Positions 12,219 through 24,144 of a stretch of DNA of 64,000 nt are shown one piece after another. Origin of the DNA: Erigeron canadensis. Its lineage: Eukaryota > Streptophyta > Magnoliopsida > Asterales > Asteraceae. Numbering within the stretch: the first letter of the stretch is position 1; every line of letters starts with the position of its first letter. A program made the position numbers and the translations under genes. Location of the stretch: NCBI RefSeq assembly GCF_010389155.1, contig NC_057764.1, forward strand, positions 248,001-312,000, written 5' to 3'. The notes under the pieces are model-generated. The model was given only the letters and a program-made list of their open reading frames with translations, was not told where the DNA came from and ran no database searches.

Positions 12219-15200
12219 ATTTGATATACATTTATATATTAGATTTGATAAATATGTAATTTTACTAAAGTTTGATATTGTAATTTATGTTTTAACCGTA
12301 ATTACGGGAAGTTGAAAGTGGTTATGAATTTTAGGAAATGAAAACATGGGCTGAATATCAAAAGTGGTAATCAAATTTCATTACCCCCAAATTGTTGAGT
12401 AATGGGGTATTAACCACTTTTAAGTAATGGAGGATTATATTATAGCATACCAAGCATGAGTAATCATTATCTTTACCATTCCTTACCTTTTATAACCCTT
12501 AACCAAGCACCCCCTAAATGAGGATTTTTTAGCCCTGATGTGGCATACTCTTTTTTTGACCACTGACATTTTTGTTTACTTGTCATTTTTCTCATATTTA
12601 GTGTTTTTCTATGCCATGTAAATTTTTAAAAATTTATTTACATTAGATAAATGAATAAATAATATTGAGTCAAATATGTTGACACACAAATTAAGGAGTT
12701 CTTTTAAGAATTAAAGTTGCTACCTTTAATTTAATCTCTATAAAACTTTATATTGTTGGCGTTTTTCTTTTAGTAAGTTTGATCACTTCGCTTTTTCCTT
12801 TTCTTTATATGTCATGTACATCAATTATCACGGACTACAATTAAGCTACATAGATTTAAAAATATTGTTATCAAGAAGTTATATATTAATGAGAAAAATT
12901 ATGTATCTTTATTTCAAGAGTTTTTTTTAATAATTTTGTTATTAAATGGATGGTGTCTTGTGATATTGATTTTTTGTCATCCAATAAAGTTATATATTTT
13001 GTTTTAACTACAAGTTATAATCTTATTAGTTTTTACCTCATTATCTTTTTTAAAAAGTATTTGATAAGGATTTTTTTCTTAACCTGTGCAACATACGGGG
13101 GTTTAACCTAGTTACCGATTAAATAAGAATTCAATGGAGATCTATGAGTGACGATGAGCTTGAAAAACATCCTTTTAATTTTGTTCTTTTGAAATAAGGT
13201 AGTTTTAATATTCATTTAGTTAGATAGAGATGCTTGACTAATCAGTTTTGTATCATGGTTTCAGGTGTCAGAATACTGGCCTGCACAAGGTACCTCTGGT
13301 TTTGTTGTTTATAAGTATCGCCTGAAGCGGCTTGATGGACAGCCTAAATTGACGGGCAATCAGGTTATATTGATCTTTTCCTTCTGCGAAGATTCATACC
13401 TTTACTTCTATTATACATCCAACATAGAGTTTAAAGAGTAAATCATATCTTTAGTCCTTTGCTCCAGTCTGTATGATCATTATTACAGTACATTAAGTCA
13501 TTAATCAAAAGGAGTCTATACACGAAGTTCTTTCTCTTTGACAGGTATATTAATAGACACTTGGAAGTTAACCCACATAGTGCTTTTCTGATTGATATGA
13601 ATCTGTTGACTGTACTTAATCTTAAGCATTGAATTTGAAAGTGTTTGAACTATTGCAACTATTAGCTCTGGCTACAGAAGTTGATATTTGGGTTTTGAAA
13701 CACATACTCAAAGTAGTACTTGAATAAACATGTACAATTTTCATCCTTCAGTGAAAAAATAAGTCTTGTATTCAATTTGATGTATTATATTATGTATCTT
13801 GTTAGAGATGCATTTTGTAAACTAACATATACTTTCCATTTTAATTTATATTACAGGTCCAGTATAGCAATGGCCGTTCCTCAAGGGTTTCTATTAAAGC
13901 ACCCCAGTATGTTGTAAATATCTCTTCTTTTATATTCCATTAACTTTCAACAGTGTGACTTAAATGCATGATTGATTACCTTTGCAAGGCTGGTGTGCCT
14001 GGATATAACTGAAGGTCAAGAAGATATGCACATACCTGCAATCAATACTATTGATGATGCCACTATCACAGGTAACTCCATCTATTCAACTACTTCCTAA
14101 AGATGCTGCTACGGCTTACTCTTGCATATGGTCAAGCTTTCTGAACACCCATCCTCTGTAATATATATGCTTTGCATTACTTGGCCTGAAAGACACTACA
14201 CATTTTTAACTCCCAATATCGCAAGTATCTTATAGAATTTAAATAAAGTTTTGTTTATTACATAATTTCTGTGACATGACAAGCATAAATGCTCTGACCC
14301 TGGGCTCGCAAAGAGAGCCGCCTCTTAGGATTAGTTGGCTCACAAAGCGAGTAGGACGCCATGATTACCAATAAATAAATTAATTAATTCTTTGTCATTC
14401 AAGTAGAAAACAAAGGGTAATCACCTACTAATAGGGTATCATGCATAACAAGCGATTGGAACATTTCTTGATATCATATGCCAGGACTAGATTATAAGAC
14501 ACACATCTTGTTTTTGTTGCTCTTCCACAGCATGAGATTTCCACTTTAAGATACAATATTCTGTAGTGGAACTCGTACTATGAGGGCAGTATGCTTGACT
14601 TTCATTTGATACCCAACAATTTGGGTATGACCATGATTAGAGTACAAAACCTTCTTTCTAGGTGTTCTTGTTGAAATCTCATAATTAAACTGCTGCATCA
14701 ACGACCAGTTCTAACTTCTAAGAGTCGACATCAAAATGACTGACAACCCTGAGTGCAGAATCAGTATACCGCCTTGTATCTGTTTGGTAGTTTAAGTGTT
14801 TAACAACCACACGGAGTAACCATCAATTCCCTTTCATCTCAATTTTTTTCCCATTAAACAAAGAAATTAGAGACAGGTAAAAGAAACTTGTTTGGCATTT
14901 ACAAGTTGTAGTACCTTTGTGTTGACCATGATGCCCGATATCATGAGCAACCAGATAACTTTAAACTGATTGTGCTCTATATTCCCTCTCCCTGATCTGT
15001 ATATATCTTTTATATCTACCCTGTCTGACAGCAGCCTTCTGGGATTAGAGTTTTCATGTTTCATTTTGATTCAAATGTGTGTGTTGATTTTGGAATTTGT
15101 CCTAAAGTTTATGGTTGTATTTATATACTTTTATTAAAGTTACTAGTTGTGGTTTACTATATCTTGTTTTAAATTTGATAGGGTTTGCATATACAAAGTA

Positions 15201-16503
15201 TAATCAAGTTTTGGGCAATCTGAAGCTTCCTCCAAATGCGAATGGATGTGAATGCAAAGGATCTTGTACGAATCCAAGGACTTGTGCGTGTGCCAGACTT
15301 AACGGATCTGCTTTTCCATATGTTCGAAACAATGGGGGCAGGTTAGGATTTAACCTTGTAACATTTTATGTGACATGTGATAGTTATGTTATCAAGTTGA
15401 TAGGCATGAGGGGATTGCTTTTTTTAAGACATTTTCCCATCGTTGAAATGTGAATTTCAAGTCTTGATCGTTACGTCAACATCTTTTACCCAGTAACTTA
15501 CTCTGTACATTGTGGCCTCCACTTTTGGCACCCTTGGTTGTTTTTAGTTATCAGTTGGCATATTTAACCAAAAGTTTTTATGTTGCAAGTTTATTGAGAC
15601 TTGGTCTTCTGAATTATGTTCCAGATTGATTGAAGCTAAGGATGTTGTGTTTGAATGTGGACCAGAATGCGGATGTGGACCTGGTTGCGTCAACCGCATA
15701 TCCCAACGAGGGATCAAATACCGACTTGAGGTTTTAGTACATCAACAGTCAATCGTGTATCTATTTTTTATTATATTAAGCATTTTATGGAACTATTGTT
15801 GGAACAGGTTTTCCGAACCTCTAACAGAGGGTGGGCCGTGAAGACCAAAGATTTTATCCCTTCTGGTGCACCAGTTTGTGAATATATAGGAGAGCTAAGG
15901 AGGACAAATGAGCTTGACAACGTTGCAGAAAATGATTACATATTTGAAATTGATTGCTGGCAAACTATGAAGGGGGTCGGAGGAAGAGAGGTCTATATAA
16001 GTAATGCATTATAAGTGTTAGATTGTTTTTTGTTATTGTTAGCTGAAGCTTGATTTATGTTTCATTAAACACAGAGGAGGTTGGGAGATGTGTCCGTATC
16101 TGTAAGCAAGGAATTGGAAAATGCAGCAGCAGATGAAAAGGAGCCAGAGTTTTGCATCGATGCTGGGCGCATTGGCAATGTTGCACGGTTTATTAACCAT
16201 AGTTGTGACCCTAACCTTTTTGTCCAGTGTGTTTTAAGCTCACACCATGATGTAAAACTCGCTCGGATAGTTTTGTTTGCTGCCGACAATATACCCCCGT
16301 TCCAGGTAATGTGTTGGAAACCTTTTCTATCAAATTCGTTATAAGATTCGTTTCGGCTAAGGAGAGGAATTGTTGTTTGTTTGAACCAGGAACTTACATA
16401 CGATTATGGGTACGCCCTAGATAGTGTTGTAGACAACAATGGGACTGTAAGGATGCTGCCATGCCATTGTGGGACTACAGAATGTCGCAATCGATTGTAC
16501 TAG
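6020..16503 (+). CDS. SUVH4: SUVH4/KRYPTONITE-type histone H3K9 methyltransferase
   Basis: Nuclear enzyme that binds methylated DNA through its SRA domain and methylates histone H3 lysine 9, feeding CMT3-type DNA methylation (known for the family). Fifteen exons join in frame: 6020-6448, 6531-6569, 6639-6713, 7057-7111, 8240-8349, 10086-10262, 11111-11203, 13265-13363, 13857-13906, 13989-14071, 15182-15341, 15625-15730, 15808-15990, 16075-16305, 16390-16503; 2004 nt, 667 aa. Domains: low-complexity N-terminus with His6, Asp7 and Val6 runs (1-180); SRA about 196-360 (PGIDVG, YDGLYK); pre-SET about 405-490 with Cys clusters CECKGSC and CGPECGCGPGC; SET about 493-640 with NHSCDPN (594-600) and ELTYDYGY (631-638); post-SET CHCGTTEC (655-662). 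The many introns separate it from the intron-poor SUVH1/3 type, and the order and sequence fit SUVH4. All catalytic and zinc residues are present, so it looks functional. Confidence 0.93.
7764..8122 (+). mobile_element. Helitron-like element in SUVH4 intron 4
   Basis: The 5' end has TCTATATC-type repeats. The 3' end is a GC-rich hairpin (CGCCGCC-AC-GGCGGCG near 8083), then a CGTGCGGGTAC block and CTAG at 8119-8122 followed by T. TC...CTAG with a subterminal hairpin is the Helitron signature. At least four other places in the window share the CGCGGGTA...CTAG end. It is non-autonomous; no helicase is encoded. Confidence 0.6.
8495..8912. mobile_element. MITE-like repeat in SUVH4 intron 5
   Basis: The segment begins TTGTGAAACTCGG and ends with CCCGTGTTTCACAA, near-complementary termini. 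Inside are repeats of GATCGG/GGTCAA type. A second, more decayed copy lies at 20520-21032. Target-site duplication not resolved. Confidence 0.5.
11461..11648. repeat. 94-bp tandem duplication in SUVH4 intron 7
   Basis: Two adjacent units (11461-11554 and 11555-11648) differ at only a few positions. Intronic, with no coding role visible. Confidence 0.85.
11909..12517. mobile_element. PIF/Harbinger-type MITE in SUVH4 intron 7
   Basis: The element spans 11912-12514 with termini GGGGGCGCTTGGTT and AACCAAGCACCCCC, flanked by TAA on both sides (11909-11911 and 12515-12517). A TWA target duplication with GGGNGTTTGG-like termini is typical of Tourist/Harbinger elements. It contains a (TA)n run at about 12184-12215 and no transposase. 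Confidence 0.8.
12184..12215. repeat. (TA)n microsatellite
   Basis: About sixteen TA dinucleotides within the Harbinger-type MITE. Confidence 0.9.
12518..13111 (+). mobile_element. Possible Helitron-like segment in SUVH4 intron 7
   Basis: AT-rich segment ending in GCAACATACGGGGGTTTAACCTAG followed by T (13088-13111), which resembles a Helitron 3' end. The 5' boundary is not visible, and the start given is simply the end of the neighbouring MITE. Confidence 0.35.
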
Positions 16504-17600
16504 TGTTTGACAGGTTTTTCGTATTTCTAATAGAGGGGTAGTTCAACATTGATTGATGATGCGACTTTTATTATACTTTGGGTGTGATAGTTTTTATCTT
16601 CTTTTTTTAATCTTCTGAAATGTCTATCATGTTTTCAGTTTAGAAGCATCAGTGATTTGGTTTTCTTATGGAAGGTGAAAAGGAAATTAATCCAAAGTTA
16701 AATAAAAATATATTGTTGATATGATTAATACATGAACAGGGAGAATGGTACCCAATTAGAGAGTGTTATTATGGTTGCAGCATTCATACGTGAATGTTAG
16801 TTAAAATAATAATAATACATGGCTGAAATAAGTTTGATGAGATAGTCACCTGAGTCGCGGTTCCTCCGGTATAAATTTGCGGTATGGATTCGGGATTCGC
16901 GAGGTTCCTAAAATATGGTTCGAAAGGGGAAGACTCATTTCAGTTCGCTTCGATATGATCCGGTACGATGTACTCGAAGTTAAAATCTAAATCCAAATAA
17001 TATACTTAAAAATTCAAAATATATAGTTTATTTTGTCATACTAAATTAAAGTACTCGTAGTAATTTATAATATTATACAATACAAGGTTTAAAAGATATA
17101 GAAATATATCTATATTTACTTAAAGCTAAATAAAATTGTCGATAATGACACAATGTCTAAAATGAAAAGTTAAGCTAGAAAGATATAAATCTGAGATGTT
17201 ATGTAATTGTAACTAGTATCAAAGTTTAGGTCATTTTATTTTCTCATTCAATTCTTTAAAAAATAAAAATGATGAACAAATTAAATATTGGTGATGACCA
17301 ACAAATTTGAGTATTTTTGTAAATGTTTAAACTTCAAGCCTCAAGGTTTGTTTTATTTAAGCATAATTTAACTTGTTAAGATACATGTCCATACTTAGTC
17401 AAAAACACATGAAAATTCTTGACTTTTATTTCTTCCTCAATATACGTCGATGCCTCAAGGCTTTAGCACATCCACAAATCATTCAAGCAGCTTACAAAGC
17501 AACTACAATCAACTTGTTTTTGTCTTGTACGGCTATGCATGACTAATTCACATAGCAGTTAACTTAATTCTTAATTAGTCACCAATGGTGTGTGGACACT
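16504..17600. other. Intergenic downstream of SUVH4
   Basis: The first ~150 bp are the presumed 3' UTR of SUVH4. The rest is AT-rich with no gene or repeat boundary that I can support. Confidence 0.5.
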
Positions 17601-19510
17601 TGGCCTGTAAATAGCTACTAATATGGCAGTGAACTTGGGAAGCAAGGGAGATTCATGCCTATAAATAGCTTATAAATCCAACCATTTTCTTTACACCTTC
17701 ACCTCGAATCTTCTTGTTCCCTCTTGTTTTCTCATGGCTGAAATGGCTGTCAAACAGCCCCAACTTCATCCCGAAGCAAAGCCATACACAGCCTTAAAAT
17801 CATTACAAAATACCCTCCAAGAACACCCATAACCCACGACTTTATGGGTTTCAAGGTCGCAGGGGCTGTTCGAAACAGATGTGAGGGAGGAGCAACAAAG
17901 TGGTTGGTCATGGTGATAAGCTAGGGTGGTTACATAAAGATCAAAGGGTGGTCTTGTTGTGGTTCTTAACTGCGTTTTGTTGGACTGTCTTACTGCGCGC
18001 TGGTCGTCAAATAATGGCGAGGTTAACTTCTAGATCGTTTTGAGTCCATTCTCAGATCTTTACGAGTATCTTTCGAGTTCGTTTTCTTGGGTTATTAAGC
18101 TACGGTGTTGCAATACTCTCATAGCTCAAAAATATTAGCTGATGCATGGTTGGTTTGGCTTTCTTATAATTCCTCACGTTCAAGTTTTGAAGTCTTGAAA
18201 ATACAAATGCTTTGGGTTTTTAACAACTAGGAACTTCAAATTCAAGGGTGTTAATGTTCATGCTAGCCAAGTCATTTCGATCCTTCTTGATTCTAATCCT
18301 TCAAAATCATCTTCTTTACGTAAGAATTCTACCAAATATATTAACACTCATAATCTTATTGTTATTATATATGCTTGTCAACTACTCGTATATTTTTAGA
18401 AGAAAAACTATAAAGCATAATTACTTCTTAACTACTTGGTCATTTCTACATATAATTATATATGTATTTTAATTAGCATACAATTATTATTTATAAAACA
18501 AACATATCTTATGTAAAGAATTACAGGTATAGATTTGTATACCATTTTTATAAAGACATTATATACTTACAAATATTATCTTTAAACAAGTAACAATATT
18601 GTTACTATCTATTAACTACGTAAGTTGACAAGCATATTAGAAATAACGTACAACATTCTTAGTACCTATATGTAGAATTCATGACCGTTAAACAAACTCT
18701 AAATATGCATAGGATACTGTGAATCTGAATTGAATGTCTTGTTCGTCAACACTCATGTCACTCTCATTCACTATCATACCCACTACCGTAAGAGGTGAGT
18801 CTCGTAGCCCTTCTTTTAATGTATTTTATATTTTAGGGTGAGAATACACTGCTCAATTTTATGTATACATGTACTTTTAATAGTTTGTGTATATGTATAC
18901 AATCACTCATGAAAGCCCCTTGTTAACTTGAGCCGTGAAACAAACACGCGAACATTATGGATAGTACTATCGGGGTTGACACCCCTGTCCAGGATAGTCA
19001 TGCTAGTTGGGTTAAACGTGCATATGATATTTGAAGTTACAGTGTTGGAGCGAAACACAAACTAAAGGGGTAGCAATGGTTAAGGCATCGACACTCAAGG
19101 CATAGCATACGAAACTATTAGTCTTTTTATATCTGTTATGATATTTATACAAAAATTGAAATCTTGTGATCCATGTAAACGTTTATGGTAAAAGTTTACG
19201 AACTCACCAACTTTATATTGATGTATTTTAGTGTATTCTCAAGAAATTAAATACTCAGAATATAAGTAGAAGAAGCATGTTATTTTTGGGAGTCACATGC
19301 ATTCATTAAAGAACGGAGTTTTTCAAGCGTTTTTGGATTAAACTAATTGTTTTCTAGAACCTCTAGAATAAGTCTTGTGTGAAGTAAGATCCTGGTATTC
19401 ATATCTATAATATTTCAAAACGTCTCATTTAGAGGTCGTTTGTTATAATTTGTGATTGTGATCTCAAGAAGTCACTATCCGTTTGGGCTCGCCTTGGGCG
19501 GGGTGTGATA
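17600..19510 (+). repeat. Decayed LTR-like repeat related to family B
   Basis: It has a TATA-like box near 17661, the GGTGAGTCTCGTAGCCC block near 18794 and the GTTTACGAACTCACCAACTT block near 19193. These are in the same order as at 37080 and 37555. It ends in TTGGGCGGGGTGTGATAG near 19495-19510, a decayed form of TTGGGGTGTTACA. No coding capacity. Confidence 0.5.
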
Positions 19511-20519
19511 GTAATTGACTAAAATATACAAACCCTTATATGACACACATTTTCACGCCTCTTTTTTTTGTTTATAATCATCTTTTTAACAACAGATTTT
19601 CTTATTTACAAGTTTCAATTGTGAACCAAACACTCCATAACCACGATCTGGAACAATAAAATTCGCTGAACTTGCCCTTTTGTGTTCACTAAATTTGCTT
19701 ATCTCGGATCGTCATTTTCATTAATTGCAAACTAAAGGCGATTGGGATCGTGTCCATACCTGATTCCAGTTCGCACTCATTGAAATTCATGGGTTGTTCA
19801 CCGAATTATGTAACTATGGTTTGACTAAAAGCAATTCTTAACTAAATAATAGTAACAGGGATGGTTTTCGGTATCGTAATGAAAAGGTTGGTACTAGAAC
19901 CGGTTATTATCAAAAGTAGAAATCGAATACCGTACCAAAATAATAAGATCGTGGTTTTTTTTTTTTGAGGAATTGGCTCATTGCTTAATTATCTTAACCA
20001 ATTATACAAAAGTATAAAAAAATAATATACTAATGTCATAATACATTAACACACACAAGTTAACAATATGATATTCATAAAAGTAATGCAATAAAGCTAT
20101 AATTAAGTTACAACATCGTTATGCTTCACAGTATATTATTTTGTATATTATGATAAACTTTTCTATAACAATAATACGTCAACAAGGTTCATATCAAAAT
20201 AATATAACTTGAAATAACAATCAGAACTTTTAAGTTATAACTCTATGTTAATAGACGTATGATATATGGAACAAATTATACTTAATATTATATATGTCCA
20301 TGTATGAATTGTTTTAACATGGACCTTACCTCATAATGTATCTATTCAAATTAAGATACATTAGGTAAAATCGTTTATACGATTCAACCTAGCTACATTC
20401 AAAATTTATGTTCTCACGGATGCATATTAGTTTCTGCTAACAAATGAAATTAAAACCTTTCTAATTAACTTTAAGAAGATGACAATAGTTGATTACAAAA
20501 TATTTTTTTATAATCAAAG
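19511..20519. other. Intergenic, nothing recognised
   Basis: AT-rich sequence with no coding potential or clear element boundary. Confidence 0.5.
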
Positions 20520-21032
20520 TTGTGAAACTCGGGAATTGGATCACATTGACGAGGGGGAGTCATGATTTTTGAAAATCAGATCGGGTCAGGGAAAAAATCG
20601 GATTGAAATTCTATATATCAAAATAATAGTTTTTAAATTTTTATGTAATAGAAAATTAAAAATATAAAAAAAAAATTTCAAACTAAAACTTAATTACTAT
20701 AAACATTAACATAATTCTCCATTTTGAACATAATTCTCTATAAATAATAACATAATTCACCAAATAATCCTTTTAAAAAAAAAAATGTTGGAAGTGTAAA
20801 TAAAAAAAAGTTTGACTATTGTTGACTCAATCTGATATAGCTGATTCTTGACCAAATCTGGCCGATTCTTGAACGATATGACCGAGTTTGACCAAAGTTG
20901 ACCCGATTTTATGATGTTGATCGATTTTTGGTTCGACTATGGCAAACTTGTCTTAGTAGCCCACCGATACACAAGCCGATACACAAGCCGATTCGAAGAA
21001 GTCGATTGTATCTACCAATATTTACAACACAA
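20520..21032. mobile_element. Second copy of the TTGTGAAACTCGG MITE-like repeat
   Basis: It starts GTTGTGAAACTCGGG and ends in a decayed complementary end near 21020-21032. It shares the GATCGG/GGTCAA-type interior with 8495-8912, in the same orientation. Confidence 0.4.
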
Positions 21033-21098
21033 TTTATAATACTACTATATAAAGCATTTCATCACACCCCCACCCATTTCTCAAGAATAAACCAATAT

Positions 21099-21832
21099 AC
21101 TTAAATTAGGGCTGTAAATGGTTCGGTTCGCTTAACTAGAAATTTTGAACCGTTTTTTCGATTTCGGTTTCAGTTCGGTTTACTAAAAATTTTGAACCGT
21201 CTTATTCGGTTATCCAAAAAAATGGGTTAATTTCGGTTCGATATACAGTTAACCATTTATAAAGTCTTGCTAATATAAAGTTCAAGTTTTCAATTATAAT
21301 AGTCATGTTACATTGTAATTAGTTAATCTTTTTTTATGTATAATAGTTATTTAACTATATTAGTATTTTAATTTATAAATAAAATATACATTACATCTAA
21401 TTTTGAAATATTTTTTCTAATATTATATTTATGCAATGCATGTTTTTATCTAAGAGTACCATTATTAACAATGTCCTCTAAATATTTTAAACAAAGTTAA
21501 CAACTTTTATTAAATAGATGTTGTTTGTATAAGAAAATTACTTAGAATTGTTAAAATTTTAAGCAACAAATATAAAAATTAGCTAAGTAGTATTTAAATG
21601 ATGTATTCGGTAAATGTACATATATATGATTATATCATATATGTAGGCATATATCAAAATTCGGTTCGGTTAACTACGGGTAATGAATATTAAAAACCGT
21701 AACCCAACAGTTATACATCGGTTTTTTGGTTTTTGTTTTTTCGAGTTTCAGTTTCCGATTTGTTTTTTTTGGTTTCGGATCACACGGTTCGGACAGGTTT
21801 TTCGGTTCATTTTTTACACCCCTAACTTAAAT
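21099..21832. mobile_element. hAT-type MITE with 8-bp target duplication
   Basis: The element spans 21107-21824, with ends TAGGGCTGTAAA and TTTACACCCCTA. It is flanked by a perfect 8-bp duplication ACTTAAAT at 21099-21106 and 21825-21832. An 8-bp duplication with TAGGG termini is typical of hAT elements. The interior has GGTTCGGTT repeats and no transposase. Confidence 0.85.
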
Positions 21833-22336
21833 TGTCTTCCTAGTTTATCACACTTAACCTACATGGTCTACCAATACAATACAAGTATGAATAATTTCAA
21901 ATTATATATCCCTCAAATGCTAAAATAACTACACTAATCAACAATCTAACCACCATCGGTCGTCGTTACTACTATCTTCACCATGTAACACCCCAACTAA
22001 GGCGGAACAATGAGATGTACATAAAGTCGAGTATTCAAAACAAAAGAATTATAAATAACATTCACCATAGTTTTATTTGATAAAAGAATTTACAAATGTA
22101 CAAGCATGTGAACCAATTTCCAAGTACAAATGCGTCCACCATACTTGAATATTAATTTCACGAAACAAATAACAAACACACGAAGTAGTATACTACAATG
22201 ATCAAGGCGGATTCCATTGCCCATCACAAGGTTTGATCTTTGACTCCAAAGTGCAATGCAAATAATCATTAAGCATATAAATTGTAAGAACCAAACTCTT
22301 TTAATTGAAAACCGTAATTTTTTTTTTAGGGACCCC

Positions 22337-22425
22337 ACTGCGGCGCAGTGGAAAGTCTCGGTCCAGTTCGACCAAAAGCCCCCACTGCGGCGCAGTGGAA
22401 CTAAACTCCCCCACTACGGCGCAGT
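22337..22425 (-). promoter_or_regulatory. ACTGCGGCGCAGT palindrome array in LTR B1
   Basis: Three palindromes at 22337-22349, 22384-22396 and 22413-22425 (the last ACTACGGCGCAGT). The first two extend to CCACTGCGGCGCAGTGG. Spacing is 47 and 29 bp, the same two distance classes as in LTR family A. On the - strand a TATA-like TTTATATG lies about 54 bp further on. The flanking sequence is not visibly homologous to family A. Confidence 0.65.
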
Positions 22426-23052
22426 GGGAGAAATCTGCTCAGCACTTTTCTTCAAAATCTGATTTCCACACATGACTCAACTTATATATCAAAGTTACAT
22501 ATATCAAAACAATCTTCCATCTTTAAACCAAACATTTGACATCAAAATTCCTACTTATACACAACTTTGTTACCAAAATCATTGCATCACCCATTAATGG
22601 GTTAACCAAGTTACAACGAAACGGGTCGCTTACCCGAGTCATTGCCCTACTAGTTATTCACATTACCACATATAATTCAAAGAACCCAAAGGTTGGGCAT
22701 TTACAAAAGTTTTACACAAAATTGACTTGTTTATCAAAAGAACAAGTATCAAGAGCCACATGGGTCAAAGAGAGATTGTCTATTAAGTTTACCCAAAATG
22801 TCAATCTTCAAAAGCAATAATCAACGATCTTCTAACTTAGCTTCACTTGGCCAACTCCTTCTCCTTGCTACTACCACTTCCTATAAAAATTAAACAACTA
22901 AAATATAAGCCATAAAGCTTAGTGAATGCATATATGTATGATCAATATAGCTATATCAATTTAAATGCATATAAACAACTTGAACCATTCATTCAACAAT
23001 CAAGACAACGACAAACAATTCATGATCATGTATATTCTACTTGGCCAAGGAT

Positions 23053-23190
23053 ATATGCTAGTAGGTATCTCATTATCTACTAGTCTAACACAAAATCAAT
23101 ATATGCTAGTAGGTATCTCATCATCTACTAGTCTTACACTCAATATATGCTAGTAGGTACATCATCTTCTACTAGTCTTACACAAATTCA
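23053..23190. repeat. Three ~44-48-bp tandem units with internal inverted repeat
   Basis: Units begin ATATGCTAGTAGGTA at 23053, 23101 and 23145. Each contains CTAGTAG followed about 20 bp later by CTACTAG, so each can fold into a hairpin. Confidence 0.75.
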
Positions 23191-24144
23191 AAACACAATT
23201 GGGTTATAGGAATTTACCCACCTATGTCCTCCATATAACAACACTATGAACATATAAATATGCACTCACCTTGATTTTGGTTATTAGGCTCTACTTGGCT
23301 ACTATGCACAATATGGCTACTAGACTTAACAAGATGCTTTTCACCATCTACACAATATATATTGTTTAGCAATGAGTTCTATAAACTCATTTAATTCGCA
23401 ATCATCTAACTAAATTCACTATGACCTCAATCACTATGGTGTTTGGCTACACAAGATCTTTCATCATAAGTTCCATAATAAATTTCAAAATTTAATTCTA
23501 GCCAAACACCAAAAATACATAGTTTATCAGTATGAAGTCTTACCATAAAGACTTATTTTCATTACCCCCAAAATTTTCCTTTTTAAATTTTCATTAGGGT
23601 TCATCAAAATCCCCACATATAACCAAATCCCAGTTTCAATATTTAAGAACCCTAATTTCAACAATAAAAACCCTAATTTATAATTCAACAATTATGGGGA
23701 ATTCCTTACCTCAAAGAGAAATCAAACAATTATAAAATTTCCAATTCTTCTTCTTTTCTTCTTGAAAAATTCAGCCACCACCTCCTCTTACACAAACCCT
23801 AGCTTTTCAAATTTGTTTATTGAGGATTATTGATGGTTGTTATTCACTTGAATGATTGATTGATTAATTTGATTTATTGTAATAATATGAAGAGAAGATT
23901 AAAATGAAGAAGATTGTAGAGAAGAGAATAGAAGTATTGATCCCAAATAGAAATTGTGGCTGGGTATCCCCTCCCCTAGCCACGTTTTCTTTTAAATTTG
24001 TATGGGTATAATACCCGCTATGCACTAAAGTTCCAACTAAATTAACCCCTTATCTCAAAACAAAATACTAGGAAATTAATTAAATGCTAAAACTATATAA
24101 AAAAAATTCAATTTTCTATTACGTTAAAATATTGGGGTGTTACA

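Larger units (their letters stand above)
21984..24144 (-). repeat. LTR-like element B1 with TGTAACACCCC...GGGGTGTTACA ends
   Basis: 2161 bp bounded by TGTAACACCCCAACTAAGG and TATTGGGGTGTTACA, ends typical of a complete plant LTR. Flanking 5-bp sequences (CACCA and TACAT) do not match, so the element may be rearranged or lie next to another repeat. Inside are the palindrome array at 22337-22425 and three ~46-bp units at 23053-23190. No protein-coding remnants seen. Confidence 0.55.

Noticed and set aside
14290..14360. GC-rich stretch in SUVH4 intron 10 resembling a tRNA-like or SINE piece
   Set aside because: No B box in the right place and no flanking duplication.
21984..24144. Claim that element B1 is a solo LTR
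   Set aside because: Ends are good but the 5-bp flanks do not match, so it is reported only as an LTR-like element.
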